In this document: in pieces, positions 1-9,422 of the stretch
Layout of the letters: every line of letters starts with the position of its first letter
Numbering within the stretch: position 1 is the stretch's first letter
Assembly: GCA_965220895.1 (NCBI GenBank)
Contig: OZ244850.1
Coordinates: 310,001 to 374,000, forward strand
Direction of reading: 5' to 3'
From: WTFY01 sp965220895
GTDB taxonomy: Bacteria > Pseudomonadota > Gammaproteobacteria > UBA4575
DNA: 64,000 nt
Program-made: the position numbers and the translations under genes
The notes under the pieces: model-generated
Databases searched by the model: none
What the model was told of the DNA's origin: nothing
What the model saw: only the letters and a program-made list of their open reading frames with translations

Positions 1-759
1 CTTCAGCATGATGGCCGCCAGCACCACCGAGCCCCCTGTAGGCGCCTCCACGTGCGCATCCGGCAACCAGGTGTGCACCGGCCACATGGGAATCTTCACC
101 GCAAACGCGACCAGGAATGCGAGGAAAATCAGGTACTGTTCGCGAGCGCTCAGAGGCGTCTGCTGCAGCTGCGCGATCTCGAAGGTGCCAGCCTGCAGGT
201 ACAGGAACACCAGAGCCACCAGCAGGAATACCGACCCCAGGAAGGTGTACAGGAAGAACTTGATCGTCGCGTACACCCTGCGCGGGCCGCCCCATATGCC
301 GATGATCAGAAACATCGGGATCAGCATGCCTTCAAAGAATATGTAGAACAGGATGGCGTCCAGCGCGCAGAACACCCCGATCATCAGGCCTTCCAGGACC
401 AGGAACGAGGCGAAGTATTCCGCGATGCTCCCCGATTCGATTTCCCATCCGGCAATGATCACCAGCAGGGTGATCACCGTCGTCAGCAGGATCAGCGGCA
501 GCGAAATCCCGTCCACGCCCAGCGAGTAGTACACATTGAAAGCCTCGATCCAAGGCAGGTGCTCCCTGAACTGCATGGCGTACTGCCCGGCATCGAAGGC
601 ATTCAGCAGCACGATGCTGGCTGCAAACGTGACCAGTGTGACCCCCAGGGCCAGCCAGCGTACCGCATGCACGGAAACCTTGCTGGCAAGGATCACCACG
701 AGACCCCCGATGATGGGAAGCCAGATCAGCAGACTCAGTATGGGAAACGCAGCGGACAT
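1..759 (-). CDS. nuoM: NADH-quinone oxidoreductase subunit M, 5' part only
   Basis: Proton-pumping, antiporter-like membrane subunit of respiratory complex I. The ATG is at 759, six bases after the nuoL stop, and the reading frame stays open to base 1, so only the first 253 codons or so are in the window. The visible N-terminus (MSAAFPILSLLIWLP) and the hydrophobic stretch containing FYIFFEGMLIPMF are typical of NuoM; the glutamate in FFEGM matches the conserved membrane glutamate of the family. The order nuoL-nuoM is the usual one and nuoN is expected beyond the window edge. Truncated only by the edge; no internal lesion seen. Confidence 0.93.
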   Translation of the reverse strand, partial: MSAAFPILSLLIWLPIIGGLVVILASKVSVHAVRWLALGVTLVTFAASIVLLNAFDAGQYAMQFREHLPWIEAFNVYYSLGVDGISLPLILLTTVITLLVIIAGWEIESGSIAEYFASFLVLEGLMIGVFCALDAILFYIFFEGMLIPMFLIIGIWGGPRRVYATIKFFLYTFLGSVFLLVALVFLYLQAGTFEIAQLQQTPLSAREQYLIFLAFLVAFAVKIPMWPVHTWLPDAHVEAPTGGSVVLAAIMLK

Positions 760-765
760 GGCAGA

Positions 766-2712
766 CTACAGGTACCGGACCCCGAGCAGGACCAGCAGGC
801 CCAGGATCATCGTGAAGGCATAGTGATACAGGTAGCCGGACTGCACGTTTCGGATCCTCAGCGAACACCAGTTGACGGCCTGGGCAAAGCCGTTCACCAC
901 CAGCCCGTCGATCAGCATCCGGTCCCCGAACGAGCTGCATACGGTGCCGACCCGGCGCGTGCCCGTGGCAAACAGTCCCTGGTAAAGTTCATCGAAGCCG
1001 TACTTGTAAAACAGCACGTTATACAGCAGGCGCAATTTGCGCTTGCCCAGTTCCGCCAGGCCCGGCTGGCGCCGGTAGACCCACCAGGCACTGAGGATTC
1101 CTGCAAACATCAGCCACACCGCAGGACCCTGGAAGCCGTGCACGACGAAGGAGCCCAGGCCATGGTAATGGGATTGGAGCTCGGCCACCGCACCATGGTG
1201 ATCCAGCACCCGCAGGCTGTCGCCGAAATAATCCCCGAACACGAGCGGGCCGATGAACAGCCCGGCGAACACCGAGGGGATGGCCAGCAGGACCAGGGGC
1301 ACGGTGATCACTGCGGGAGACTCGGTGATGCGGCCCACGACCTTTCCGCGGTCCGGACTTTCCCCGTGAAAGGTCAGAAACAGCAGCCGAAACGAGTAAA
1401 ACGCCGTGATGAACACGCCTGCGGTGACCAGGATATACGCCAGTCCCGCCCCCGGAAGATCGGAATAATGCACGGCCTCGATGATGGCGTCCTTGGAGAA
1501 AAACCCGGAAAAGCCCGGGAACCCGACCAGGGCCAGGGTACCGATCAGGGCGGTCCAGTACGTCACCGGCATGCGCTCTCGCAGCCCGCCCATCTTGCGC
1601 ATGTCCTGCTCGTGATGAAGGGCCACGATTACCGAACCTGCCGCCAGGAACAGCAGGGCCTTGAAGAAGGCATGCGTGAACAGGTGAAAGATGGCAATCG
1701 AGTAGGCCGAGGCGCCCAGTGCCACGGTCATGTAACCCAGCTGTGACAGGGTCGAGTAGGCCACCACCCGCTTGATGTCGTTTTGCACGATCCCCACCAG
1801 GCCCATGAAAAACGCGGTCAGCGCACCGATGACCAGGATCACCGACAGCGCCACATCGCTGAACTCGAACAGCGGCGACATGCGCGCCACCATGAAGATT
1901 CCGGCCGTGACCATGGTCGCGGCGTGGATGAGTGCGGAGATCGGCGTGGGTCCCTCCATGGAGTCCGGCAGCCACACATGCAGGGGGACCTGTGCGGACT
2001 TGGCCATGGCACCCACGAACAGCAGCAGGCAGATGACGGTCATGGCCGGCCATTCGATTCCGGCTGCGATGGCAATCGTCTGTCCGGAAGCGCCAGGGGC
2101 CTGGGCGAACACCGCCAGGTAATCCAGGCTGCCGAACACGGCCAGTATGGCGGCGATGCCCAGCAGGAACCCGAAATCCCCGACCCGGTTGACCAGGAAG
2201 GCCTTCAGGTTGGCGTGGATCGCGGACTCCCGGGTGTACCAGAAGCCGATCAGCAGGTAGGAAACGAGGCCCACGGCTTCCCAGCCGAAGAACAGCTGCA
2301 GGAAGTTGTTCGCCATGACCAGCATCAGCATCGCGAACGTGAACAGGGAGATGTAGGCGAAAAACCGCTGGTAACCGGGATCGTCATGCATGTAACCGAT
2401 GGTGTAGATGTGCACCATCAGGGAGACGAAGATCACCACCAGCATCATGGTCACGGTCAGCGGATCGATCAGGAAGCCGACCTTGAGGTTCAGTCCTCCC
2501 AACACCGCCCACCGGTATACATCGATCGACATCGATGCTGCCGGGTCCAGAATAACCTGCCTGAATACGACCAGGCTCAGAAGAAACGACAGCGCCACCC
2601 CGGCAATCGTCACCCAGTGCGCCCCGGCACGCCCGATACTGCGACCGGGCAAGCCTGCGATCAGGGCGCCGGCCAGGGGAGCTAATACGATGATCAGGCA
2701 GAGTGTCTTCAC
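766..2712 (-). CDS. nuoL: NADH-quinone oxidoreductase subunit L
   Basis: Largest antiporter-like subunit of complex I, at the distal end of the membrane arm. The 648-residue product is almost entirely hydrophobic, with about 16 predicted membrane helices. The first half holds the family signature, including LFFGWEAVGLVSYLLIGFWY with its conserved glutamate near residue 144 and the lysine-bearing block AKSAQVPLHVWLPDSMEGPTP around residue 240. The C-terminal part should form the long lateral helix that braces the membrane arm, as known for the family. Length is normal. It sits between nuoK and nuoM with gaps of 15 and 6 bases, so it is co-transcribed with them. Confidence 0.97.
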   Translation of the reverse strand: MKTLCLIIVLAPLAGALIAGLPGRSIGRAGAHWVTIAGVALSFLLSLVVFRQVILDPAASMSIDVYRWAVLGGLNLKVGFLIDPLTVTMMLVVIFVSLMVHIYTIGYMHDDPGYQRFFAYISLFTFAMLMLVMANNFLQLFFGWEAVGLVSYLLIGFWYTRESAIHANLKAFLVNRVGDFGFLLGIAAILAVFGSLDYLAVFAQAPGASGQTIAIAAGIEWPAMTVICLLLFVGAMAKSAQVPLHVWLPDSMEGPTPISALIHAATMVTAGIFMVARMSPLFEFSDVALSVILVIGALTAFFMGLVGIVQNDIKRVVAYSTLSQLGYMTVALGASAYSIAIFHLFTHAFFKALLFLAAGSVIVALHHEQDMRKMGGLRERMPVTYWTALIGTLALVGFPGFSGFFSKDAIIEAVHYSDLPGAGLAYILVTAGVFITAFYSFRLLFLTFHGESPDRGKVVGRITESPAVITVPLVLLAIPSVFAGLFIGPLVFGDYFGDSLRVLDHHGAVAELQSHYHGLGSFVVHGFQGPAVWLMFAGILSAWWVYRRQPGLAELGKRKLRLLYNVLFYKYGFDELYQGLFATGTRRVGTVCSSFGDRMLIDGLVVNGFAQAVNWCSLRIRNVQSGYLYHYAFTMILGLLVLLGVRYL

Positions 2713-2727
2713 GGCTCTCTCGCGAGT

Positions 2728-3033
2728 CTAGCCCCTCAGGGTCTCGAGGTCCTGCACGTTGATGGTCCGGCGGTTGCGGTACAGCACCACCAGGATGGCC
2801 AGGCCGATGGCGGCCTCGGCCGCCGATACCGTGAGAATGAAAAACACGAAAACCTGGCCCGCCAGGTCATCCAGATAGTGCGAGAAGGCCACGAAGTTCA
2901 TGTTCACGGCCAGCAACATCAACTCAATGCCCATCAGCAAAAGAATCACGTTTTTCCGGTTCAGGAAAATCCCGGCCACGCCGATGGAAAAAAGAATGGC
3001 GCCAAGGACCAGGAAATGGGTCAGGGTAATCAT
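2728..3033 (-). CDS. nuoK: NADH-quinone oxidoreductase subunit K
   Basis: Small membrane subunit of complex I that forms part of the proton path next to NuoJ and NuoA. The product has 101 residues and three membrane helices. It carries the two conserved membrane glutamates expected of the family: one in LLMGIELMLLAVN (about residue 36) and one in SAAEAAIGLAI (about residue 72). Length is that of typical NuoK. It lies 30 bases after nuoJ and 15 before nuoL in the operon. Confidence 0.97.
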   Translation of the reverse strand: MITLTHFLVLGAILFSIGVAGIFLNRKNVILLLMGIELMLLAVNMNFVAFSHYLDDLAGQVFVFFILTVSAAEAAIGLAILVVLYRNRRTINVQDLETLRG

Positions 3034-3063
3034 CGTGGTCTCGCTTTTGTCGGTCCCGCCAGC

Positions 3064-3651
3064 CTAGTCCTTGTCCATCGAGACCAGGCGCACGCGCTCT
3101 GCCCGGTCCGCGCTGACCTGCCGCGCAGGACTCTGTCGCTTGGCACGGGTACGCTTGTGCATGGTCAGTGTGATCGCTGCAATGATCGCGACCAGCAGGA
3201 TGACCCCTGCGATCTCGAACGGGTAGATGTACTCGGTGAACAGTAGCTCACCCAGCTCCTGCGTATTGCTGTAGTCCGCAGGCTTGGCCGGAGGCTTTTG
3301 CAGGTCAAAGGCCGGGCGGCTCAGGATCACGGCCATTTCGACTGCCATGGTGATCCCCACCAGCAGCCCCACCGGCAGGTATCGGGCAAACCCGGCACGC
3401 ATCTTGGCAAGGTTGATATCCAGCATCATCACCACGAACAAGAACAGCACCATGACCGCACCCACGTAGACCAGCACCAGGGTGATGGCCAGGAATTCCG
3501 CTTCCAGCAGCAGCCAGATGGCCGCACTGGTGAAGAACACCAGCACCAGGAACAGCACGGCATGCACGGGATTGCGAACCGAGATCATGGCCAGGGCCGA
3601 AGCCACCAGGATTGCTGAAAAAAAGTAAAAGACCGTACTCTGTATCAACAT
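3064..3651 (-). CDS. nuoJ: NADH-quinone oxidoreductase subunit J
   Basis: Membrane subunit of complex I. The 195-residue product has five predicted helices. The segment ITLVLVYVGAVMVLFLFVVMM around residues 55-75 corresponds to the conserved third helix with the flexible pi-bulge region known in NuoJ/ND6. The C-terminus, after about residue 160, is charged and probably cytoplasmic. It lies between nuoI (12-base gap) and nuoK (30-base gap). Confidence 0.96.
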   Translation of the reverse strand: MLIQSTVFYFFSAILVASALAMISVRNPVHAVLFLVLVFFTSAAIWLLLEAEFLAITLVLVYVGAVMVLFLFVVMMLDINLAKMRAGFARYLPVGLLVGITMAVEMAVILSRPAFDLQKPPAKPADYSNTQELGELLFTEYIYPFEIAGVILLVAIIAAITLTMHKRTRAKRQSPARQVSADRAERVRLVSMDKD

Positions 3652-3663
3652 GGGTTCACGAGC

Positions 3664-4161
3664 TCACTGGTCTAAAATCGAGACTTCCCGGTCGGAAGCG
3701 ATCTGGTCTTCATGCTTTGCGCCCACCTCGAGCAGCATCTCCTTGTTCATCACCTGCTGGCCTCTTTCGAAGAACGAATACTCGAAAACGCGGGTCTCGA
3801 CGATGGCATCCACCGGGCAGGCTTCCTCGCAGAATCCGCAATAGACACACTTGAACAGGTCGATGTCGTAGCGCGTGGTCCGCCGGCTTCCATCCTCGCG
3901 CTCCTCAGTGTCAATGGTGATGGCCAGTGCGGGACAGACCGCCTCGCACAGCTTGCAGCCGATACAGCGCTCCTCTCCACTCGGGTACCTGCGCAGCGCA
4001 TGCAGCCCCCGGAACCTTGGAGACTGCGGGGTCTTCTCCTCCGGGTAGCGGACCGTGAGCTTTTTGGAGGCAAAACGCCGGCCGGTCAGGCGCATGCCCC
4101 TCAACAGTTCTGACAGGGTAAAACTGCGCACGAGGTTCCTGATCTTCTTCATCATGGCCAC
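3664..4161 (-). CDS. nuoI: NADH-quinone oxidoreductase subunit I (two [4Fe-4S] clusters)
   Basis: Ferredoxin-like subunit of the peripheral arm of complex I that carries clusters N6a and N6b and passes electrons to NuoB. Both ligand motifs are intact: CIGCKLCEAVCP near residue 66 and CVYCGFCEEACP near residue 105. The length of 165 residues is normal. The stop of nuoH at 4162 directly abuts this gene's ATG at 4161, a sign of tight translational coupling. A second methionine at residue 3 or 4 could also serve as the start. Confidence 0.97.
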   Translation of the reverse strand: MAMMKKIRNLVRSFTLSELLRGMRLTGRRFASKKLTVRYPEEKTPQSPRFRGLHALRRYPSGEERCIGCKLCEAVCPALAITIDTEEREDGSRRTTRYDIDLFKCVYCGFCEEACPVDAIVETRVFEYSFFERGQQVMNKEMLLEVGAKHEDQIASDREVSILDQ

Positions 4162-5226
4162 TCAGTCAAACCAGGGGGGCAGTTGCAGGTACAGAAAGAC
4201 GCCCTCGACCACGATCCAGACCAGTGTTATGGGCAGCAGCACTTTCCAGCCCAGGCGCATGATCTGGTCGTATCGATAGCGGGGAAACGTGGCGCGAAAC
4301 CACAGGAAGCAAAAAATAAAAAAACTGGTCTTGGCAATAAACCAGTGGGCCCCGGACCCCAGCAACGCGCCGATGACCGGCAGGTGAAAAACGGATGCCG
4401 GGACGATGCCTTCCAGAGGGCTGAGCCAGCCACCCAGAAACAGCAGCGCCGTGAGTGCGGAGATCAGTATGATGTTGGCATATTCGGCCAGGAAAAACAT
4501 CGCGAACCCCATGCCCGAATACTCGACGTGAAATCCTGCGACGATTTCCGACTCACCCTCGACCACGTCAAAGGGAGCACGATTGGTCTCGGCGATGCCG
4601 GCGATCAGGTAGGTCAGAAAAAGTGGAAACAGGGGCAACCAGTACCAGTTCAAAATACTGCCCTGCTGTTCCATGACAATGTCACCAAGATTCAGGCTGC
4701 CGCTCGCCATGAGCACGCCGACCAGTGCAAACCCCATGGCGATCTCGTAGGCCACGATCTGCGCGGCAGAGCGCAGGGAGCCCAGCAGCGCGTACTTGGA
4801 GTTCGATGCCCAGCCGGCCACGATCACGCCGTAAACACCCAGTGAGGTCATGGCCAGTATGTACAGCAGCCCGGCATTGATATCGGCAAAGTTCAGGTGC
4901 TCCGAGAACGGGATCACGGCCCACGCCGCGATGGCCGGGGCCATGGACAGCAGCGGTGCGGTGCGGAACAGGAAGCGATCGGCATCACGGGGCAGGATCA
5001 TTTCCTTGAACATCAGCTTCAGGGCATCGGCGATCGGTTGACCCAGGCCCCGGGGCCCTACCCGGTTCGGACCCAGACGCACCTGCATGAAACCAAGGAC
5101 CCTGCGCTCGGCCAAAGTGGCATACGCCACGCAGGCAAACAGCACCAGGATGAATACCAGCATGTAGGCCACGGTCAGCAACACTGGCGGGAACGGTGCG
5201 ACCAGACTTTGCCACCAGTCAATCAT
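4162..5226 (-). CDS. nuoH: NADH-quinone oxidoreductase subunit H
   Basis: Membrane subunit of complex I that forms the entrance of the quinone chamber with NuoB and NuoD. The 354-residue product has eight or so helices and the family blocks RLGPNRVGPRGLGQPIADALK (first loop, residues about 50-70) and AETNRAPFDVVEGESEIVAGF (residues about 213-233), the latter with the acidic residues that line the quinone channel. The start overlaps the end of nuoG by eight bases. Confidence 0.97.
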   Translation of the reverse strand: MIDWWQSLVAPFPPVLLTVAYMLVFILVLFACVAYATLAERRVLGFMQVRLGPNRVGPRGLGQPIADALKLMFKEMILPRDADRFLFRTAPLLSMAPAIAAWAVIPFSEHLNFADINAGLLYILAMTSLGVYGVIVAGWASNSKYALLGSLRSAAQIVAYEIAMGFALVGVLMASGSLNLGDIVMEQQGSILNWYWLPLFPLFLTYLIAGIAETNRAPFDVVEGESEIVAGFHVEYSGMGFAMFFLAEYANIILISALTALLFLGGWLSPLEGIVPASVFHLPVIGALLGSGAHWFIAKTSFFIFCFLWFRATFPRYRYDQIMRLGWKVLLPITLVWIVVEGVFLYLQLPPWFD

Positions 5227-7600
5227 GGTCCAGTCCCTGAATCTCTACAGGCGCAATGGCATCGCCGAGTTCGTCGACGTGGCGTGCACTCTTTTGCACC
5301 CACACGCAGTTCATGGGCAGGGCCGGATCCAGCTCCAGCTTCAGCACCTTTGCACGCCCGTCCTGCACGATGCGGACCTCCTCTTCATCCAGGACCCCCA
5401 GTTCGCGGGCCTGTTGTTCACACATGGCAACGCTGGGTGGGCGCTCGTACGGGGTTTGCTGCAGGGAGTCTGCCCTCCGAACGATATTGTCGACCGCGTA
5501 TATCGGGGTCGCGGACACACGATATATCCCTTCCGGGGTTGCCCGCGCATGGACCGCCTTGGATTCATGCAGGCGGCCTTCGAACCCGGCGGTCTCCCCG
5601 GTCCGGGCCTTGATTTCATCAAGCACCTGCTGACAGGACTCATGCGTGAAGCCCTCAAGACTAAAATGACCCGCCAGAACGCGCAGGATGCGCCAGGCCG
5701 GTCTCGCCTGACCGGGAGGGCTGATCACCTTGTCTGCGGTTTGCCAGCGTCCTTCGGCGTTCACGTACGTGCCGCGCGTCTCCGCAAACGTGGCGATCGG
5801 CAGGATCGCATCGGCATAGCTGCGCATGGATTCGCTCACGTAGGGGGTGAATATCACGACGAACTCAGCCTCCTGCATCGCCTTGAGAGCCCTCGGTGCA
5901 CTGGCAAAATCAAATTCGGGCTCGAGATTGAAAAGGACCAGGGCCTTGCAGGACCCGGCCAGCATGCCGGCAGCGTCCAGCCCCGCCTGCGGGTTGGGGG
6001 CACCCCCTGCAAGGCGATGCGGCAACATGCCGCACAGCCAGGCCCCGGCCGAGTTGCCGGCCTGCGGAAGAATCCCGAAATTGGCACGGGTATACCGGGC
6101 CAGAACCGCAGTCAGTGCCCGCAAAGCAGAAGCTTGGGGATGGGCGTCCGCCATGGCTCCCATAAAAACGGAGCCCCTGCCCGCCTGGTTCAGCAACTCG
6201 AAAATATGCCGGGCATACAGGGAGGGCGAAGCCTGCGCCACGATCTCTTTCAAATCATGAGGAAGATCTCTCAACTCATTGTCAGGTATGCACTTTACAA
6301 TTTCAGCCAAGGCCTGCAGCCAGGTCTGGGGGGCCTGATTCCAGGTCACCTGCGCTGCAAAAAGAAAATCAAAGTCCCGGGAGTTGAGGGCGATCACCTG
6401 GCACCCCCTCGCCGAGGCCTTGCGAATCCGGTGAGCAAGCATGGGCTGCTCCAGGCGGATGTCGCAGCCAATGAGGAACACTGCATCATTGTGCTCCAGG
6501 GATTCAATGGACTGTCCCAAGTTCGGGAACAGGGGCATGTATTCCTGGTCGGTAAAATCGGCCTGTCGGACCCGGTGGTCGATATTCTGGACCCCCAGGC
6601 CGCGAAACAGCTTTTGCAGCAAATACAACTCCTCCAAGGTAGAGTGCGGTGCTGCCACCACCCCGACTTCCCTTGGGCTGAACTGCTTGATCTTCCTGGC
6701 CAGCAGTTCCAGGCTGGCCGACCAGCTGGTGGATTCCCACCCGTGCGCGCCCCTGACCAGGGGTTCTGTGGCCCGGTCGGGGGTATGCAGCCCTTCGTAG
6801 CTGAACCGGTCGCGGTCCGCGATCCAGGTTTCGTTCAACGCGTCATTTTCCCTGGGCACCACCCGCACCACGGTATTGCGCAGCACGTGCATGTAGATAT
6901 TCGAACCCACCCCGTCGTGCGGGGACAGACCTGCACACTGCAGCATTTCCCAGGAGCGCGCACGCATGCGCGAAGGCTTGGCATTCAGTGCTCCCACCGG
7001 ACATACATCGATGACATTCCCGGACAACTCGGAAGTCAGCGAGCGCTCCACATAGGTGCCGATTTCCATGAATTCCCCGCGCCCGGTCGCACCCAGTTCA
7101 CGGATACCTGCGACCTCACTGCCAAACCGCACGCAGCGCGTACAGTGTATGCAGCGGGTCATGTCGGTCGAGACCAGTGGGCCGAGTTCCTTGTCCGCAA
7201 CCACTCGCTTTCGTTCCGTGTAGCGCGAGACATCTTCCCCGTATCCCATCGCGGTGTCCTGCAGCTCGCATTCCCCGCCCTGGTCGCATACCGGGCAGTC
7301 CAGTGGATGGTTGATGAGCAGGAACTCCATCGTGCTCTTTTGAGCATCGAGGGCTGCCGGGGAATGGGTATAGACCCGCATGCCCTCGGCAACCGGGGTC
7401 GCGCAGGCCGGCAGGGCCTTGGGGGCCTTTTCGACCTCCACCATGCACATGCGGCAATTGGCGGCCACGGACAGCTTTTTGTGGTAGCAAAAGCGCGGGA
7501 TCCTGATGTCATGCTGATCGGCCACTTCGATCAGCATGGCACCCTTTGAGGCATGGACCTCCCGGTCATTGATAAACAGCTGGATCTGATCTTCAGGCAT
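5219..7600 (-). CDS. nuoG: NADH-quinone oxidoreductase subunit G
   Basis: Largest peripheral-arm subunit of complex I. The N-terminus is a [2Fe-2S] ferredoxin domain (FCYHKKLSVAANCRMCMVEV), followed by the N4/N5 cluster region with HPLDCPVCDQGGECELQD and CIHCTRCVRF and a further cysteine in VIDVCPVGAL. After residue 220 comes a molybdopterin-oxidoreductase-like domain that has no redox cofactor in known complex I. The position of the extra N7 cluster of E. coli NuoG holds a single cysteine (WEMLQCAGLSPHDGVGSNI), so N7 is probably absent, as in mitochondria. Length is 793 residues. The gene follows nuoF by 15 bases. Confidence 0.96.
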   Translation of the reverse strand: MPEDQIQLFINDREVHASKGAMLIEVADQHDIRIPRFCYHKKLSVAANCRMCMVEVEKAPKALPACATPVAEGMRVYTHSPAALDAQKSTMEFLLINHPLDCPVCDQGGECELQDTAMGYGEDVSRYTERKRVVADKELGPLVSTDMTRCIHCTRCVRFGSEVAGIRELGATGRGEFMEIGTYVERSLTSELSGNVIDVCPVGALNAKPSRMRARSWEMLQCAGLSPHDGVGSNIYMHVLRNTVVRVVPRENDALNETWIADRDRFSYEGLHTPDRATEPLVRGAHGWESTSWSASLELLARKIKQFSPREVGVVAAPHSTLEELYLLQKLFRGLGVQNIDHRVRQADFTDQEYMPLFPNLGQSIESLEHNDAVFLIGCDIRLEQPMLAHRIRKASARGCQVIALNSRDFDFLFAAQVTWNQAPQTWLQALAEIVKCIPDNELRDLPHDLKEIVAQASPSLYARHIFELLNQAGRGSVFMGAMADAHPQASALRALTAVLARYTRANFGILPQAGNSAGAWLCGMLPHRLAGGAPNPQAGLDAAGMLAGSCKALVLFNLEPEFDFASAPRALKAMQEAEFVVIFTPYVSESMRSYADAILPIATFAETRGTYVNAEGRWQTADKVISPPGQARPAWRILRVLAGHFSLEGFTHESCQQVLDEIKARTGETAGFEGRLHESKAVHARATPEGIYRVSATPIYAVDNIVRRADSLQQTPYERPPSVAMCEQQARELGVLDEEEVRIVQDGRAKVLKLELDPALPMNCVWVQKSARHVDELGDAIAPVEIQGLDHD

Positions 7601-7615
7601 GGCGCTCGGCTCTGC

Positions 7616-8920
7616 TCATGCCTTGGCCCGGTGCGGGACCGGTCCGGCCAGCTGGCTGCGTCCGTGTTCGATATAGTGCACGAACTCCTCGCGATAATGC
7701 CGGATAAAGCTGTGCACCGGCATGGCGGCCGCATCGCCCAGCGCGCAGATGGTCCTGCCTTCAATCTTGCGGGCTACATCATCCAGCTTCTCGATATCCT
7801 CCAACTGGCCCTTACCCTCGACGATTCGGCAGAGCATGCGGTACAGCCAGCCGGTGCCTTCCCGGCAAGGCGTGCACTGGCCACAGGATTCCGAAAAATA
7901 AAACCGCGAGATCCGCTGCAGGACCTTGACCATGTCCGTGGTGTCATCCATGACCACCACCGCCCCGGAGCCCAGCAGGGATCCGGCCTGGGCGATGGAC
8001 TCGTAGTCCATGCTCACGCCCATCATGACCTCACCCGGGACCACCGGCACCGAAGAGCCTCCCGGGATCACGGCCTTCAGCGTGTGCCCGGTGCGGATTC
8101 CGCCGGCGAGTTCGAGGAGCTCGGAGAAGGGCATGCCCAGCGGCACTTCGAAGTTGCCCGGGCGGTTCACATGTCCGGATACCGAAAAGCACTTGGTGCC
8201 GCCGCTTTTCTCCACTCCCAGGGCCGAGAACCATTCGGCTCCCTTGCGCATGATGGTCGGTACCGAGGCAAAGGTTTCCGTATTGTTGATGGTGGTAGGC
8301 TGTCCGTACAGGCCGTAGCTGGCCGGGAACGGCGGCTTGAACCGCGGCAGGCCCTTCTTGCCCTCGAGTGATTCCAGCAGTGCGGTTTCCTCGCCGCAGA
8401 TATACGCACCGGCCCCCAGGGTGTCGTGCAGGTAGAAGGTAAAGTCCGAACCCAGCACATTGTCTCCTAGGTAGCCTGCCGAGTAGGCCTCGTTCAGGGC
8501 CTCTACAAAACGCAGGTGCGGTTCACCGGAAAATTCCCCACGGATGTAGTTGTAACCCACCGAAGCCTGCATGGCATAGCCGGCAATCGCCATTCCCTCG
8601 ATCACGGCATGCGGGTTGTAGCGCAGGATGTCGCGGTCCTTGCAGGTGCCGGGTTCGGATTCATCCGAGTTGCACACGACATAACGCTGGATATCGCTAC
8701 CCTGCGGCATGAAACTCCATTTCAGCCCGGTAGGAAATCCTGCACCTCCCCGCCCGCGCAGGCCGGACGCCTTGACCTGTTCGATCACCTCGCCCGGCGG
8801 GATGTTCTCCTGCAGGGTTTTTTCCCAGGCCGAGTACCCGCCGATGCGGATGTAGTTCTCCAGCGTCCATGGCTGGTCGAATTGAAGGGTCTCGTAGCAA
8901 ACGTTGTTCAACTGCTGCAT
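7616..8920 (-). CDS. nuoF: NADH-quinone oxidoreductase subunit F (NADH/FMN site)
   Basis: NADH-binding flavoprotein of complex I. It oxidises NADH through FMN and passes electrons to cluster N3. GRGGAGFPTG (residues 56-65) is the nucleotide-binding loop, GAGAYICGEETALLESLEG is the FMN-site region, and ESCGQCTPCREGTG near residue 350 gives three of the four [4Fe-4S] ligands, with the fourth about 40 residues on. Length of 434 is normal. It begins four bases after the nuoE stop. Confidence 0.97.
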   Translation of the reverse strand: MQQLNNVCYETLQFDQPWTLENYIRIGGYSAWEKTLQENIPPGEVIEQVKASGLRGRGGAGFPTGLKWSFMPQGSDIQRYVVCNSDESEPGTCKDRDILRYNPHAVIEGMAIAGYAMQASVGYNYIRGEFSGEPHLRFVEALNEAYSAGYLGDNVLGSDFTFYLHDTLGAGAYICGEETALLESLEGKKGLPRFKPPFPASYGLYGQPTTINNTETFASVPTIMRKGAEWFSALGVEKSGGTKCFSVSGHVNRPGNFEVPLGMPFSELLELAGGIRTGHTLKAVIPGGSSVPVVPGEVMMGVSMDYESIAQAGSLLGSGAVVVMDDTTDMVKVLQRISRFYFSESCGQCTPCREGTGWLYRMLCRIVEGKGQLEDIEKLDDVARKIEGRTICALGDAAAMPVHSFIRHYREEFVHYIEHGRSQLAGPVPHRAKA

Positions 8921-8924
8921 CGAT

Positions 8925-9422
8925 TCAGTCCAGTCCTTCCAGGATCCTGTCCACTTTTTCGATCGTCAGGTTTTCCTCATAGTCATGATTGACCTGCATC
9001 ATGGGTGCGCCACAGCACCCTGCGAGGCATTCCTCCTCCTTTTTCAGGAAAAATTTTCCGTCCGGGGTACTTTCCCCCAGCCCGATGCCAAGCTTGTGCT
9101 CCAGGTGCTCGACAATCTTGTCGGCACCGCACAGCATGCAGGAAAGGTTCGTGCAGATGGCCAGGGTGTGCCTGCCCACCGGTTCGAGTTCAAACATGGA
9201 ATAAAACGATGCGACCTCGTACACGGCGATGGCTGGCATTTCCAGGTAGGCCGCCACCGCATCCATCTTCTCGGTCTTCAGGTAGCCGTCCTCATGCTGC
9301 AGGGCGCGCAGGGCACCGAGCACGGCGGATTGCTTCTGGTCAACCGGGTAGCGGGACAACCAGTCGTCCATCTCGCCCCGCACATAGTCGGACAACGTCG
9401 CTGTTGAGTCCATCTGTGTCAT
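8925..9422 (-). CDS. nuoE: NADH-quinone oxidoreductase subunit E ([2Fe-2S] N1a)
   Basis: Thioredoxin-fold subunit that holds the [2Fe-2S] cluster N1a next to the FMN of NuoF. The four ligand cysteines are visible as C90 and C95 (ICTNLSC) and C132 and C136 (ECLAGC). The N-terminal 80 residues are helical, as in the family. The 165-residue length is normal. The start overlaps the nuoD stop by four bases (9419-9422), so translation is probably coupled. Confidence 0.97.
   Translation of the reverse strand: MTQMDSTATLSDYVRGEMDDWLSRYPVDQKQSAVLGALRALQHEDGYLKTEKMDAVAAYLEMPAIAVYEVASFYSMFELEPVGRHTLAICTNLSCMLCGADKIVEHLEHKLGIGLGESTPDGKFFLKKEEECLAGCCGAPMMQVNHDYEENLTIEKVDRILEGLD

Noticed and set aside
52..1746. 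564-codon open frame on the plus strand opposite nuoM/nuoL
   Set aside because: Antisense shadow: rich in His, Gln and Arg, no domain, and fully overlaps strongly conserved nuo genes. The same holds for the 774-codon frame opposite nuoG (5225-7549) and similar ones opposite carB, glmM and hrcA.
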